From positions 14,792,152-14,856,151 of the forward strand of contig OW387150.1 in NCBI GenBank assembly GCA_936440205.1: DNA of 64,000 nt, written 5' to 3'. The notes beneath the pieces were generated by a model. It saw only the letters and a list, made by a program, of their open reading frames with translations, did not search any database and was not told the DNA's origin. Source of the stretch: Lepidonotus clava (taxonomy: Eukaryota > Annelida > Polychaeta > Phyllodocida > Polynoidae). Both the position numbers and the translations under genes were made by a program. Numbering within the stretch: the stretch's first letter is position 1; every line of letters starts with the position of its first letter. Of the stretch, positions 12,454 through 27,600 are shown in pieces.

Positions 12454-12622
12454 CTTTATTAAAATGACAGAAAAGGGAAAATATCAGAAACAGTAGGATA
12501 TAATTATATCTTAGTGTATGTTTGTTTTACAGGGAAATAAAACCAACTCTATTCCATAGACTGTTAGGAAAGATTGTTGGTAAGATATGAATATCCATAC
12601 ATACACACACACATACATACAT

Positions 12623-12657
<35 letters not shown>

Positions 12658-15600
12658 TACACACACACACATACATACATACATACATACATACATACAT
12701 ACATACATACGTTATACTAGTAACGTTATACTAGTAACGTTATACTAGTAACGTTATTTACTGGCAATGCAGAAGCCGATACGTAGGTAAGCTGAAGTTA
12801 AACAGTCACCCTAATATATATGCTTGTGCATGTTCTCTCTCTCCCTACTCTTAATTCTCTGTCCACTGACCCCTCTCTCTCTCACTTCTCATAATTCTCT
12901 GTCCACTGACCCCTCTCTCTCACTACTCTTAGTTCTCTGTGCACTGACCTCCAGCTCCAGCGGGAGGGTGTCGCCCTCGTCGTCGTGGTCGTCCACTAGG
13001 TGGCTGGTATCCAGCAGGAAGATGAGCTGAACCCGCTGCGGGAACATTTTGTATAGGACCAGTATCGTCACGCCGGTAATCAGAGTAACCCCACCTGAAA
13101 AGTAATCAAACTGAAATGTAGTTTCTGAAAGACAGACTTAGCTAAAACACGTCCGAAAACAGACATTTTTTTTTTAATATTCTTGGGTTCTTGTCTTTAT
13201 GTGAATAGAAGGGTATATAGAGGGTAGGGTTACGCCATTTGGTTATTCAGATAGTGTGAGGTAACAACATGACTTTCATGATATTGCCGAATTTTGATAT
13301 GTCCATGACACATGTATTTATTTGCTTTCAGTAAAACCCTTTCCGGGGAAGTTGCTATGTAATCTCTTTGGGCGATCATAATCTTTGTATATAAGGTAAA
13401 AGACAAAATATTTGTCCAATTGTATAATGCAAAAATTATATGGAAAGGAATTTCTTTCATATAAGTCTATGGCATGCAATATATGATCATATAGATACAT
13501 TTATAAGCAGATGTCCGGCATCTCAAAATGCATATGTTTGCCGTATACGTATCAAGATCCAGTCAATAATCAAAAATTAAGACTTCATCACTTCTCACCG
13601 GAAACTGCGCAGAGCCAGAAGCACCAGCCATATTGGAAATGGATGTAGGCGTCCTCGAAGGGTATGGTGAACGGGGTAGCTGGCTGGAGGCTGTTGTACA
13701 GGACGCATGAGCCGGACATCATAGACCCAACCAGGATCATAATGGCGGCCCCGTGAAAGACGACAAAGTTAACGACGATATTGGATACAATCCAGGCTGC
13801 TAAGGAAGCCCTGAAATTAGAATGCATTGTGTGTTGTATTGTTTAGGAAAAGTATATAAATATCAAAAGTTTAAAAGTAAATACAATTATTCATATTGTT
13901 TAGGAGAAGATGCGGGGGCCATCCGTGGGTGGCTGTATGACCCATAGTGGATCGTCACATACTGAGGGTAAAGCCCGAGGTTTGTACGGTAGCCATGGGG
14001 CATGCAGCCACACGAGGATGACCCCAGAGGTGCTTCTTTATCTCATCACCCAAACGAAATTTAATTTTAGCAGCGGTATGTACGGCAGTGCAATACGCAC
14101 TGGTCCCTGTATGTACCACTCGTCAGTAGTCACCCTGATATGGGAGCTCATACGGGAATTTTATATGCATTTCAATTCAAACTATATGATATAGAATTTA
14201 TGGTTAAAAAACACAATTATTGTAGTAAAGCTAAGACATAATATTTGAACAGCAACTCCAATGTTTATTTCATATAACTTGCTTGATATGTTTTATTGTT
14301 GTTAATGGTACAAACATATGAAAACTTTGTATGACAAGCTTTCATGATGTTACTTTAAAAATATAACTAATGCCTTTGTAAGCCCACTGGTGTACCAACG
14401 AAAACCGGTCATCCTAGTGTTGACCAACAAATTACAATAAAATTGTTAATAAAAAAAGAATATAGGCAAATGTCGGTAACCATATGTCTAAAATAGGTTA
14501 AGAAAAGTGGTAAGATTTATTAACACTGTCCATTTTTCTACTTTCACCTTATCGTTTCTATTTTCTAATGTCAGGTATATCAAAAGATAAGAGTCATGAC
14601 TAAAGAGTTTTTAACCATAATTATCTTAATTTGCACGGTCACGTTACGGTTGCTATACCCGTATAATGGGTAATAATTATGATGTATACGATATAAATTT
14701 GTGTGCCCTAAAGAGAAAAAGGGTATTATAAAGTTTATTAGGCCTTTTAAGCAACCATGACGTGACCATACTAATTAAAATAGAGTAAAAACTATTTTTA
14801 GTTATAAATCTTATCTGTTGAAAGAGCCGAGCTTTTAAAAAAAACTAGATATGACGATGCAAAAGTCGAAGGACATATATCATGTCAACTTCTCTTCCTC
14901 TCCTAGAGGTGTACTTATCACTTTTGGTTTTAATGGGGTGATGCAACAGACTGACCAAGAAAATAGGGTCACGAAACATGCCCATTTCATAGTGGCTTGA
15001 CTGGGATATATATCAATTTTTGATTTCTAAGTTTAACATAGTTATAACATCCCATGGGAAATCCAAGCTCATCATTACCTACAGTAAGCTTGGATATCCT
15101 ATGGAACATACCCAATACATTGTGGATTGACTGGGATATATATATCTATTTGATTTTTAAATATATCATAATTAGAACATCCCATGGGAAATCCAAGCTC
15201 ACCTTCGCTTACAATAAGCTTGGATTTCCTATGGAGTGTGCAATTTATAAGAAATCCATCTCACCATTCTAGTATGAAGACGAAGTGGCCGGCCATGCGG
15301 ACGGCCCTGTTCCAAGTTAGGCCGCCCGTGTCCACCCCGAAGTACTCTGCCACGTACAGGATGGGCTGGGGCAGGCCCCGCAGCTTGGCCGCCGTCACCC
15401 CCGCCTCCATGTCGTAAACTGAAGTAGAAAAATATAGATTAGTAATCAATACATCATCAATGAATCAGTAATAAATCATCAATAACTTATTCTTAAAAAA
15501 GTGATAGATAAACTGATTTCATGATAGCGTTTGATCGTCCTCTAGAATTTTGATAATAAAAAAATAAGAAGAGATACAAACATCGTCTGATGGCAGCACA

Positions 15601-18600
15601 ATGATTGGAAAACAATTACAAAAGATTCTCACAAAGTTAGTGTTGGATTTTTTATGGCATAAGAGGACCATTGCATTCTGACCAATCACAATAGCAACAG
15701 CAGTTGAACACTTGCATTGATACGAAACCACTCTCAAATATTTTCTAATAGAACAAATTGAATTTTCAATTGAATTTATGATAGCTTAGTTATGGTAAAA
15801 TGTCAAGTTAAACGTCATTCTGAAGGGTTTTATTTTGGGTATTTAGGACAAGGAAGTCTTTCGTTATTGCAGCCTTTACGTGTTATGTTCGGTATTGTGC
15901 AACGGGCCAGACGGGTATGTACAAGATGGAGTTCACGAAATGGGTACATCCCTTAGCATTTCAGACGTTTTTGCATCGTTCTGCAATTGGCGCGTGTAAA
16001 CCTACACATTAATGAATGTGTGTGGGTTCTTTCATGTATACGTGCCAACATCAACATACCAGCAGGCATTGTCCTCTTCTTTTCATGAACCAAGCGAAGA
16101 AGGCCTTCGCACTTGGCACATCTTAAATGCATTGCCCCTTCACCTAGCTGTACCCCTAATAGTTTCAGAGAATTGCAGGTTCACCCGTTCTTATCCTATC
16201 ACCCTAGTAAAGGAGCGACGTAATGGTCACGTTCTTATAACGTTCTGTCACGTTCTAAGACGTTACAATGACGTTCTACCATTTCCCGGTTATGTGGAAC
16301 TTAATCATTGTATTAATGATTGAGGCCCTGAATGTGGGTGATAATGCAATGCGACAAACCTGATCGAAGCATGTTTACCTTTGCTAATAACCACAAGTGA
16401 TGAAGCGGTCATATAAACATATTTGTATCTAAAGTCTGATAACACATAGGAAATGAAAATGTGAACATATCCTGGATACAAACCTGAACTCATGCCCTTT
16501 ATCTGCGATTTTGAGACCTATTTGTATCTAGGGTGATGACCTCCCTGCACTAAAATTTAGCACTTGGTGTTAAAGCGTCAGTGAGTTACATACTATTACT
16601 GCTATAAGGAGCCTCCAATGCACATCCATATAACAAATATCGGTCATCTTTTGAAAAAAACGATAGTTTAAAAATCAATTTTCTAAAAATTCCTAATAAG
16701 AAGCATGAGGATTATTAAAGCATGGTAACCTTAATCAACACGCCCTACTTTGATGGCATTATTTTCTAGATCTGATCATTAAAACCAGTGAAGCATTACA
16801 AAGAACTATTTATAGTCTAAGCTATAGTAAGTATAGAGACTATGCTGTCCGTCTTTACGCATATATGCTCTCACTTCTTCAGTTGCATTTACTCAAAGTC
16901 AGTGAACTGTAAATTTCAGATGGGCATTAGTCATTTAGCTATTTCCGTGGTATTGAAGGCTAGTTTATATATTTATCTGGGGGGTAAACTCTTACCTTTA
17001 TTGGCCACCCATGCGCAAAAAAAACTCATTGAACTAGCGCCTAAATGATGCAATATTGCAACAAATAACAGGCAAACCCCTATATGAGTGCCTATATAAT
17101 ATTTCTTATCTAACCTCCAATTATATACTGCCACATTTCGGGAGTGTTTATAGCACGAAATGAACAATCAAAGTTCGTCTTTGGTGGTCATAACGACAGT
17201 AGTGCAGTAACAATCCAGGTGGCGCGACAGTAGTACGAAAAGGGCTTCCTTGCTGTGCCCCTCTTACTCGCAGAACTTCTTTGGTTTGGTCAAATAGTGT
17301 TGAATGCCCGTCCCACCCAGTCCCTCTCCCGCGTTTGTGAGCATTGCTTGAACTATACACGGTTCGAGAGTTTGCTCAGTTGGATCAGCCCCAAATACCC
17401 AATTCACCTGAACTCATCTGTTCCAGCCCTGTATAGGGGGCAGCCACAGGGCGTTGAACTGAGACAAACTTCCTCCGTTGAGCAGTTGAGAGATCACTTC
17501 TAGGTACAACCTCAAGTATCTTTGAATTTCCTTAAATCAAAGCCTGTAGGTATGAAACCTTTCCCAGAAGTTCAAACGTCTAGTCTAGCCAGACAAGTCT
17601 TAGAACGTGGGATTCTTGTACAATGCATGGAAATGCCTCAGTTAAAAAGTGTAAAAGCCCCAAAGCCTCCAACTCTATTATCTATGTACTTAGCTCATTC
17701 AATGAGCTCGTCAAGGTATGGCAGAATACTCAATAAATCATGCAATACAATAAGCCCCCAAAGGAAGGTGTAAATGAATAAGAACGTATGAATGACTCTA
17801 CTTCTCTGTAACAGAAACATTAAATTTTCTTTTATAAAAGACTGGTCACTCCCTCTATATAAAGTCATATGATTATCTTAGTGTGCAATAAAGTGTGACC
17901 TTTAAAAGGGGGAACCTATTATTTTTGTCAATCAAATAAAGTCCTAGTCGAATCTCGCGATTGAAAAATAGATGTGAAGAGAATTGAAAATATGTTAAAA
18001 CACTCGGAAAATATCTAATGTTAAATTGTGGGTCAGTGGGTCCCCCCTCCACCATAATCTCAAAATAACAGCATAGGAGCGCCCAGGTGGCGCAACGGTA
18101 TACAATAAAAGGTTGAGTGCCCATCTTTCCTGAGCTAGGCTCTCTGCTTGTAGCCCCCCTGTCCCCAGGCTTAATGGAGGCCCACCATACCTCTGGATCC
18201 TGTGGTCAGTGTCCTGCACCACTACGCCTCCAACCACTGATTACCATAGAATAGTCCACCGACTATTTGGGTGGATCCCTGTGGTCAGAGAAGTGGCACG
18301 TGTCCTTAGATTACTGTGGTGGAACATTGGGGTCAGTGAGCTATAGGTGGTTACCTAGTTCTATGACAGGTGGGTCAATGTAAACAGGGTTTCCATCTAG
18401 GCACCGTGATTCATAGCCCAATTTCATATGACATCTAATATCATTCCATAGATATCTGATGTATAATTCTATAGGCATCATATACATCATTCTATAGATA
18501 TCTTGTGTGTCATTCTCTAGGTATTTTTTGTATCATTCTATAGACAGATCATGTATTTCATAGATATGATTATCTTATCTCTCTTGAATTAAATGTTATA

Positions 18601-21600
18601 TTATTGGTCCGGCATCCTTAAATGTGGAGGAGTGGTTTAAGTATTTTGTACATCATTTAGATTGTTGTGTCATCATAATTTTAGACTTATTCAAAGGCTT
18701 TTGCAATGATTGGTGCAGGGTTTTACCTCTACGTACTTTCGGGCTAAGCATACAAATTTTGCAAGGGGCTATGTTCCCTTATTCATATCTATCGTTTCAA
18801 CATACTTTTGTTTGTGTTTGTTTCTGTCCTAAATCATTTTTATAATAATCATGAGGAATCAGCCTTAATCAGCCTTCAGATGATTAATGCCCAAGAAAAT
18901 ATATTGCCCTTTGCAAAAAATGAAATAATTATACCTGATTGTAGTTGCTGCCAATGCTGGGTTACCTCAGTTTGTACTAAGGTTGGACTTCCCTTGGAGC
19001 GACAATTCTTTTTTAGATTGTACACTCATAATTCAAATAAGTATGTTTAACCCTCTTTGCAATTGTAGAATTCCCCATGCTACATGCTATAGCTGTAATT
19101 GATTACTACAAGTACCAATTACTATCTCAATCTCTATTCCCAGTTTACATATGCAAATCCTGGAATGGCTTGCCCAGAGGGGATAGTTAACCTAGAGACC
19201 TCTAAGTACAAAAAGGTGAAGAGAAGACACGCCCAACCACACCTTTAACACTGGGCCGACCAAGGAGCATGTTTTCTATCTAAAAAAGTAATTATCATGC
19301 AGCAGAGAAAGGTTATCTTAATATATTACTTGACAGTTTCTAATGATATGCTCCTAGATTAGGCTTTATTCTGTTTACTCCTTTTTTATTAGACATTTTT
19401 AGTATGGTGTATTAAGCTTCACTTGTCTTGGCAAAATACAGTAAATGTCCACGAAGCCAAAAACATCTCAGGTTTTATTATTACCTGCAAGATTTTTAAT
19501 AAGAAGGAAATTGTATGTATACACCAAAATCAATGTCTTTTTTCCAGACTACCGCCTTTTTTCAAAAGCCTCGGTTTTACTGTGACTTAGAATCAATATC
19601 GATGACTATCAGCATAAGTAGTGAATGCCTTCAGCCACACGATGGCTACATTCACGCATGGCCATACAAAAACAAAAACCACATATATGTTTTCTCCAAA
19701 CACTAAGCGCGTGACGACCAAGGGAACTCTGACCACTCACAGGGAAACCTCGCACCCAGGAACTTGACTCCTGCTGGCCCCTGGACGCCCCCACCAGATT
19801 CCTGGCCACTTTCTTTTTAGATGTCTCTGACCGAAGTAGCGGCACATTCTGTCACCAGGGGCGCCAGCAGTCCGTGAAGAGGGTCCTGAGGGGCATTGTA
19901 TGTTTGCTCTTAGTGTGTGAGTACCGTATTCTGTCGCCAGGGGGCGGGTTCCTTCGCCAAGTCCTGCGCGCATGCGTAGTTCGTTTGGGATAGTCACAAG
20001 GGGAAATCCTTGGTTTTGTTTAAGCTTCTGGTTATTGCTTTGTGAAGTTTGTGGAGTCTATTAAAGCACAAAGGTTTTAGACCTTTGCAGGAGTTGGTGC
20101 GCCATAAATCCCTTTGGCCATAACTGTGTGAATTCGCCCGCACTTTTCCTATTGAGCACCATGTATTTGATATAGCTACTTGGACTTTATCAAAAATTAA
20201 ATTGAATATTAAAGGTTTTTGGATCGCAATTAACTGCTTTCTCCCATATAGCTATTTCGATGTAACTGACAAAGTTTAGGTTCGCAGGGGGAGGGGGTCG
20301 AATAAGTTACCTTTGTCGTTCATATAAATGGAAAACAGTGTCTCTGGAAATAAGCCTGTTGCAGAAAAAAATATATCACTTCAGCTAGTTAAATTGAGCT
20401 GTACGACGACACTACTAATACATGAGGTCAGAGTATTCATACCTAAATTCTTTATCCAGTCCCTTTTAATCCCTGAAGATGTTCCACTTCAAGGTGAAAA
20501 GCATGAGAGAAAAAATAATAAAAGTCAAAACCACATCCAAAGCCAGTGCATATTTCCATACCTTTGGGGCCAGGGTATTTACTTTGAATGTGTTCTATGC
20601 ACTGGGGCATGGCCCTCTTTGCGCTAACATGTGATTTGACAAAGGCATACCGTTAACATTGATGCCTGGAGCACACAGCTTTGGTATAGTTAGAGTCTCT
20701 AAGACAAATGCCAGACTGCATTCTCACATTGCAGGATGTAAGCGGCTTAGAGTGAGCCCTCTCTGTGTCTGAGAGTGGGTGTTCTGCCTGGCCCTTCGCT
20801 ACACAATCATATTGGTGCCTACCCAGACCGTTCTGCATCCCATACAATCCCGTATAACTCTATTACAGGGGTCGAATCGGGTATTATCACCTCCCAGGCT
20901 TTATCCCCTATGAATGTCATAAATACCGAATAAATATTTGTAGATTGCATTCTAAACTACGGCTCGATTTCTGTATAATGTGGAAGAGTTGTCCAAAAGC
21001 TAGGTATATTGTGTTATTCATGCATATCAGAACCTTGGTATCAGTGATGTAACCTCATGGTATTGTATAGCCCTTGTAGGACCTTCTTTTCTTTTTACAG
21101 ATAAATATGTTATGCTTAAAACCTTCTCAAACAATAATATTGATATAGGTATGTTGTATTGGTGTAAACCACAGTTAGTTGGTGGTTAATATCATCCTAT
21201 AGCTGTCATAATGTGAATGTAAGAAATACGGAAAATATTATTTCTAAAGGAAAAAGCGACTTATGGTATATTCCATATATACTTTAACCATCAACGTTCT
21301 AGGAATGAACATACGTTTTTATACTATTACATACTACATGGTAATTTTCGCTACAATAATTTGGCACTTACTTTGGTCGAAGCTGAACCGTTCGTTATAG
21401 TCGACGTGGCTTTTACCGTCGTATGAAGAAAGGTCACCTAGATAAAACAGATAACAATAAAACAGTTGCATAAAAATATAATTGTAATGAAAAAACATCG
21501 ATTATAGAGTATTTACGCGTCGGAGATAGATAAGGTATAGTATGACTAAGCTGTAGCAAGTCTAACTTTGAAAGTAAAAACGTTTAGAATGTAATAGGGG

Positions 21601-24600
21601 AAATCCCGCATTCATATTATTTCCTCTTTTTACCCATATAAAGCAATGCTTATATATCTAATTTGGCTCTATAACTACAGAAATTCATGGTTAGTAATCA
21701 TCATCTAAAAGGAACTTAGGCCTTCTTCTCTTCAGATGTATGTATACAGATGATGGGGCCTTAAACGGATGGGGCCCCTGTCCATTTCGAATCTAAGAAA
21801 TGGCCCTGTCAATAAACATTTCTATCACTATTTATAATCTCCTATCATGTCAATAGGCCCCCAAGTCGAATCTAAGACTGTCTCTTTATAAATTAGTATT
21901 ATCTGAGTAGCTCACCTTCTAAGAATATTATCATTAAGGTGTGGACTATAGATTTCTGTCAGTGAGAAACAGCTCATTATTTTGGTTTCATTACCAAGTC
22001 ATATTGGCATATTATACATATTCCTACCTTCTAACCTTCCAAGAGTTTTTTCATAATAGAAATGGTCTATCCTAACTATTAAGAAATTTGAGTAGCTCAC
22101 CTTCTAAGGTGATGTTGACGGACTTGAGGCCGACCTTGACGTGGACGTAGGCCAGAATCTCGTCCTGGAAGAGTGTGGAGTAGGAGCAGTGGGACTGGAT
22201 GAAGGCCACCTGCCAGTCCTGGCCGAACAGGGTGACTGCGGGAGAAAGGTGAGAGTGTATAGTTTTAACAATTTGATATGCTTAGTACATTTAAAGCCTT
22301 ATGCCCCATACCCATTTTGGCGACCTAGCTGTTGATGGGCGAAGGACGACTGTGAGGATCGCCGTTGCCGGGTGACTGCAATATTTATCAAGTTTGAAAT
22401 TTGTTGGGCTATTTTCATGACGATTTTCCTGGCGATCCCACCGTAGGTTGCTCGTTGCTCGTAGCCCAGAATAGTCCCATACCCACGGGCATTGCCGAGC
22501 AACTTTACTGGCGATAATCCCAGTCGCCCATCGCCCGTTGCCACTAAAGTTGTTTAGTGGGTATGGCCCTTTTTCAACAACAAAAAAGTTCCTAACCTTG
22601 GAAAAACTGCAGTTTTTTAAATTTTCAACATTTTCCCAAACAGTTTGTGGGGAAATAATGAGCAAATCAGAGACTTGTAGTGGCATAATTGGCAATCTAA
22701 ATCATCATAATTATGTCTTTGATGGCGGCGTTGGAAGTGGAAAGTAGTTATTTGGTACTTACTGAGGATAGCGACGCCCGTGTGTAATGTGAAAGCAACA
22801 CGTAAGAAAGTAGTCCATCTCTGAAAGTACAAATATTGAAACTATTAGCTCTGCTGGGAAAGACATGGTGAGATGTAGCCTTGAATTTCATGTGGCGATT
22901 AAAGCTAACTTAACTAGACAAGATCAATACCAATCAACAGTATACATAAGATAGGGCCTACATGTATTAGTGATAGGACCGTCCTGTTATAATTTTCAGA
23001 TTTATTGAGGGTGCCTTGAATATACCAGTAACCTGTCTAATAAAAAGTCTGTTATATTACACAGATTTCATGTTTCCTTAAAGGAAATGTAACGGATGAT
23101 TGAAAAAGGTGTTTCATGGGAAAAAAAGATCTGTTAAGAACCCCACAATCTCCATGAAGAGAGTCCCAAAACATTTGCTAGGGTAACATAAAATATCCGT
23201 TTGGGAAAGAAACCCCTAAAGCAAACAACAATGGAAAATGTTTCCTTTCGCTTATGAAATCTAAATTTCCAGCAATTTCTCCGTCATTTTGTTATACATT
23301 TCATACATTGCTAGAACCTTTGTGCTGTAACTCAGTGTCTAAACCATGATTATATAGAAAGGATAACACTCTAATAGAAACAATAGGAATTACAGAAAAC
23401 AAGATGTCCTAATGGTAGAGCCATGTAGTTAACGTTGTTATTTGTGTCATTATTGGCAATCATTGCAGTATGTATGAATCACCTGGCCCTTAATTCTAGG
23501 TATAATAACTGAAATGAACGTTTCTTTTGGCAAAGGTTGAATTAATGTACCAAAAAGCCAAATGTTTGTAAGGCTGGAATAATACACACTGAAAGGATAT
23601 ATATATATATATATATCAGTATGGGAGAACATTTTATTTTCCTATGTCTCTTGCTATAAAAACCGAAATATTGTTTGTATATAAGAGACTTGCTTATGAT
23701 TTTCTAATTAGTTGATCATGTCATTATGAACAAAATGTGGTTTTGAAAGTCCTCAACTTAAAAGTTAATGATTGGCACCGCGAACTTGATATTTATCTTT
23801 TTAAATCAACTGGTCTAGTTTATGTACCTGTTTGAAATAACAGGTTTATACCAAAAAGCTTTTGTTAAATACACAATGTTAAAAAATTCCTTTCGCAAAG
23901 CAACTGAGTCGTTTTGCTCCTCCATTCTATAAAACTATTGCTTTGTTCCAAGGTATGTATACAACCCCCTTGGTAACAAAAATAAGACTTCTAGGGTCAC
24001 ATTTCATAAAACCATAGGCATTGTAACCAAGTATTTATACGACCCCCTTTGGTAAACGAATACCTGTTCTCAGGTCACCCAGGTGAATGTATTAACAAAC
24101 AATAACCCGTAGTAAGCCCCCACAGTAGGAACATAAACAATAATACTGTTCACATTTTCCCAGAACCACCCGCCGCTGTTGGGCCTTTGGGAATATTCAG
24201 CGTGGCATGTTATATCAGAAGATTACTAAGGATATAATGACAAATGGGTTCCCAGGCAGGTGTCACCCTCAGGACAGACACCTGTACCTCCAGGAACAGT
24301 TTAGGCGAGCCCTAGGCACAAGTTTAGGCTTATAGAGCGCGGCCGTAGGCCTATAAGCCTGAAGTTTCTGTATACAGGCCTGGAGTTTGTGTCAAAGCTG
24401 GGACCCTGGAGGAGGGAGGTGCTGGAGTGAGAGGACGCAGACATTGACGGCTATTATGAGACGTCAACTGGGGCCGCTGGCCACGACATGGAGGTCCACA
24501 GACACGAGTAGGACGTCTAGCAAGGTCAAGATCATCGGTGGGGTGGATGAGGGGGGGGGGGAGAGGGGGGGGGGGTAGACTATGGGATGAAAAGTATAGA

Positions 24601-27600
24601 CACTTAAAATTGTTCACAGATGTCAACATAAAATTGTATTTTTCGCAACCTGATCGTTTTGCAGGTTTAACCTATAGCTAGCACATTTACATCTTTTGAT
24701 TTCGATTTAAACGACATTTTGTTTGATTTATTTAAACTTTTAGATTTTTCTTTTCCAACAAATCGAGAAGGACTTTTCAAGTTATATATACCTCTTCGTA
24801 TTACTTTACATTCTGAATATGATTGTTAATACAATCTTTTGTAAAATAGAAACGACGCTACTCATTTCTTTAAAAAAAATAAATTGAAATTGAAATTTGT
24901 AATCACGTTCAGTATATTTGTGAATCCTTTATTATAAATGTCAAACTTAAAACATTAAAGAGGATATAATTTAAAAATAAAGAACTCCGCAATGGATTAT
25001 AACACTTTACAAATATCTATGATTAAAAATCAACTTGCAAAAAATGTTAACCCATCATGCAAAGTTTCCCATTTTGCTAGCTAATCATAAACACTTTCAC
25101 AGCATGTTCCTCTATATTTCTCAGTTTACACACAGCACCCAACGTAAATGGGTAGGCTGTCATCTGTCAAGTAAATGGGTTTGACCATTCCTTGACTTTT
25201 TTTCTCAGAAAGAACTCTTCACGTGGTGACTACGTGATTATTGAGGTCAGTGTCAAGGTGAGCTGGGGGGGATGTGTCAGGTATACGGACATAAGTCCTC
25301 CGGTGATTGAGTGATCGGGGCCCAGGTATTGTATGGTTATAGCCCGGACAAGGTGAATAAATTGAGCAACTCTGACGTCAGTCCTCGCCGAGAAAATGTC
25401 CGGTGAATATCAAGGTTTTCCCCATCTATATCCTTATTATGGAAATTGTGTATATTTGTTATGATTTTCGTCCTGACAGTGTACGCTAGGGTAATGATTG
25501 GATAACCTTATGTGCGACTACAGAAGGTGATGCTACTGAAGATAAATGAAAGAATGCTTTTGCTTTTATCTAATAATCTGACAATGTGATTGTTAGAAAG
25601 AATGGACAATATTTACTGTTAGGTCCCGGTGCCAGGTACAGGGTTATTTATGAATATTACAAAGTCTCGTCATCTGAATATAATGAATCTATTTTGTAGA
25701 TAGACATATATAATGACAGTAGGACAAACAAAACGTCCTACCATATTACCTTAATAGACCAGTGGTCTGTTTTATATACACCTCATCTTAAAGGGAGATA
25801 GATCAATTAATGGAAGCATAGAGGAGTTTGAAAAAGTATTTCCTATGAAAACCTCTATTAGGTTCAACTAAAAGCTGTATCTTTAACAAACATTTTTCCT
25901 TATAACGATCAAAAAAAGATCGATTAGCTAAGGAGACAGAAACAGTTACTTTCTTCTTAATACTTTATAAAACAGGTACCCCACTGAGCAGCATACAACT
26001 TTCAATACTAAACTGCATCTAAAATGTAGCTACTTTCATTTAGATGGGTTTTCTTTACCTTTTAATCTCTGAAGTGTGTCAAAAAGGGTCACTATACGTG
26101 ATAGGTATGTAATTATATTGCTGATCTTGAATGGCTTATTATTTGAATTTCTTTCCATTTTGTTTCTTCAGCCATTTGCGTTTTCCTTCCACCGACACTT
26201 CAATTTAGTAGATGGAATTTTTTCTTCTATTTTTCAGCTCCATCAACTTTTTAGAAGATCTTCCCTACTCATGTTTTGTGGACTCTATAATCTAGCACTA
26301 TTCTTGGGGTTCTGTATTGTTTTCGTTTTCTATGTTTGCAACTCCCTAGCCCTAAATATATCAAGCAAGAAATCACAATATTAAGAGTATGGTAGACTAG
26401 CAAATTAATGCAGTCCTGTTGTGAATCACGTCCTAAATTTGTTAAGTCTATGCATTTTCGGATTTATCATTATCCAAATGCCCTTGGAAATTAAAGGTTT
26501 TATCAAACCAGGCTCCCAAGTATTTATACTGTTTTGTTCGTGCTGTTAATTTCCAGCTCTGATGATACTACTACATGTTTCTTGAGTATTTCAAATTCCA
26601 AATTCTATTTCTACTGCTGGTAAAGAGAGATCCTTATAAGTGTTTTGTTTTGACTGGGAGAAATATCCCTCATAATTATAGGGCCTATGCCAAACATTGC
26701 AATAACTGTGTGCAAATCATGTACACTCACCAATTTGTCTTAATTGTAACACCTAGCTATATCTGAAAAGCCCCATTGTAACGAGATGGTTTTGTTCAAT
26801 AAGAAAAGAAAAAGAAAAATCTCCTCCAGTGTCTCCTATAATAATTATTCCCTTCACCCCGTTTCCTCCAGACCAGGCAATGCTCAGCACCTGTTAGTAA
26901 TGTCGACAGTTGACCTTGGCGCTCCCAACGAGAGCGGAAAGGTCGCCCTCCGCGCCGTCGTCGGCGGCATCGTCGACGTCGGGGGGTCAGTAATGATGGC
27001 GGCCATGGTAGTGAGCGGAGACTGGACGTCTGCCAGTGGACGCTGGGGACCGGCCTATGCATACATGAGGGGCCTGCCGGGGGTCAGCGGCAGCCACTGC
27101 AGGTCTCACTACACTGAATAATAGGCTACCCTTGCTGTACAGGTAAATGTACCCGAAGGTATATATATTATATATTTAATCTATTTATATCATTTATTCA
27201 TTTATATATGTATATATACATACACAAGTGTATGTGTGTGTATTTATGTGTATATTGTGATTTGTAAAGAATGATAGGGTTCGAGGTGCCAAAAGTAAAC
27301 TTATGCAATCTTAGAATCCTGGTTTCTAAACTAGTACTGTGATTTAGTGCATATAGTTCAAAACAGAAAAACGTATAGTTCTATCCATAACCATTGTTTA
27401 ACACAGTCAGTATTGTTCAGAAAACCACAGGTTAATCCTTGAGTAGAATAGAACAGTAGACTGGGTTTCTGGATATAGTACGCTGCCCTGGCTGGACCAG
27501 ACTTTGTTTTAAACGTGTTTACCTTAAGTAGGCCTCACTGCCAGCCAGCCAGCCACAAACTGTTCACACATTCAAAAGAGACCTCCCACTTTTTTGTTCT

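Larger units (their letters stand above)
15419..21371 (-). other. DUOXA intron 6 (5.95 kb)
   Basis: No coding exon is supported inside. Contents include SINE-like copies at about 17215 and 18075, a degenerate minisatellite at 18427-18575, and a single transposon-like end (TTGTGCAACGGGCCAG) near 15895 that matches the termini at 30687 and 59236. Confidence 0.6.

Noticed and set aside
11935-12462. Plus-strand open frames of 71-151 codons opposite the last DUOXA exon
   Set aside because: Antisense shadows of a CpG-rich exon whose minus strand continues DUOXA in phase.
12511-12708. Open frame of Met-Tyr-Val-Cys repeats
   Set aside because: A translation of the (TACA)n microsatellite inside a DUOXA intron.
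22291-22695. 134-codon minus-strand open frame
   Set aside because: It spans the MITE in DUOXA intron 4 and has no family resemblance.
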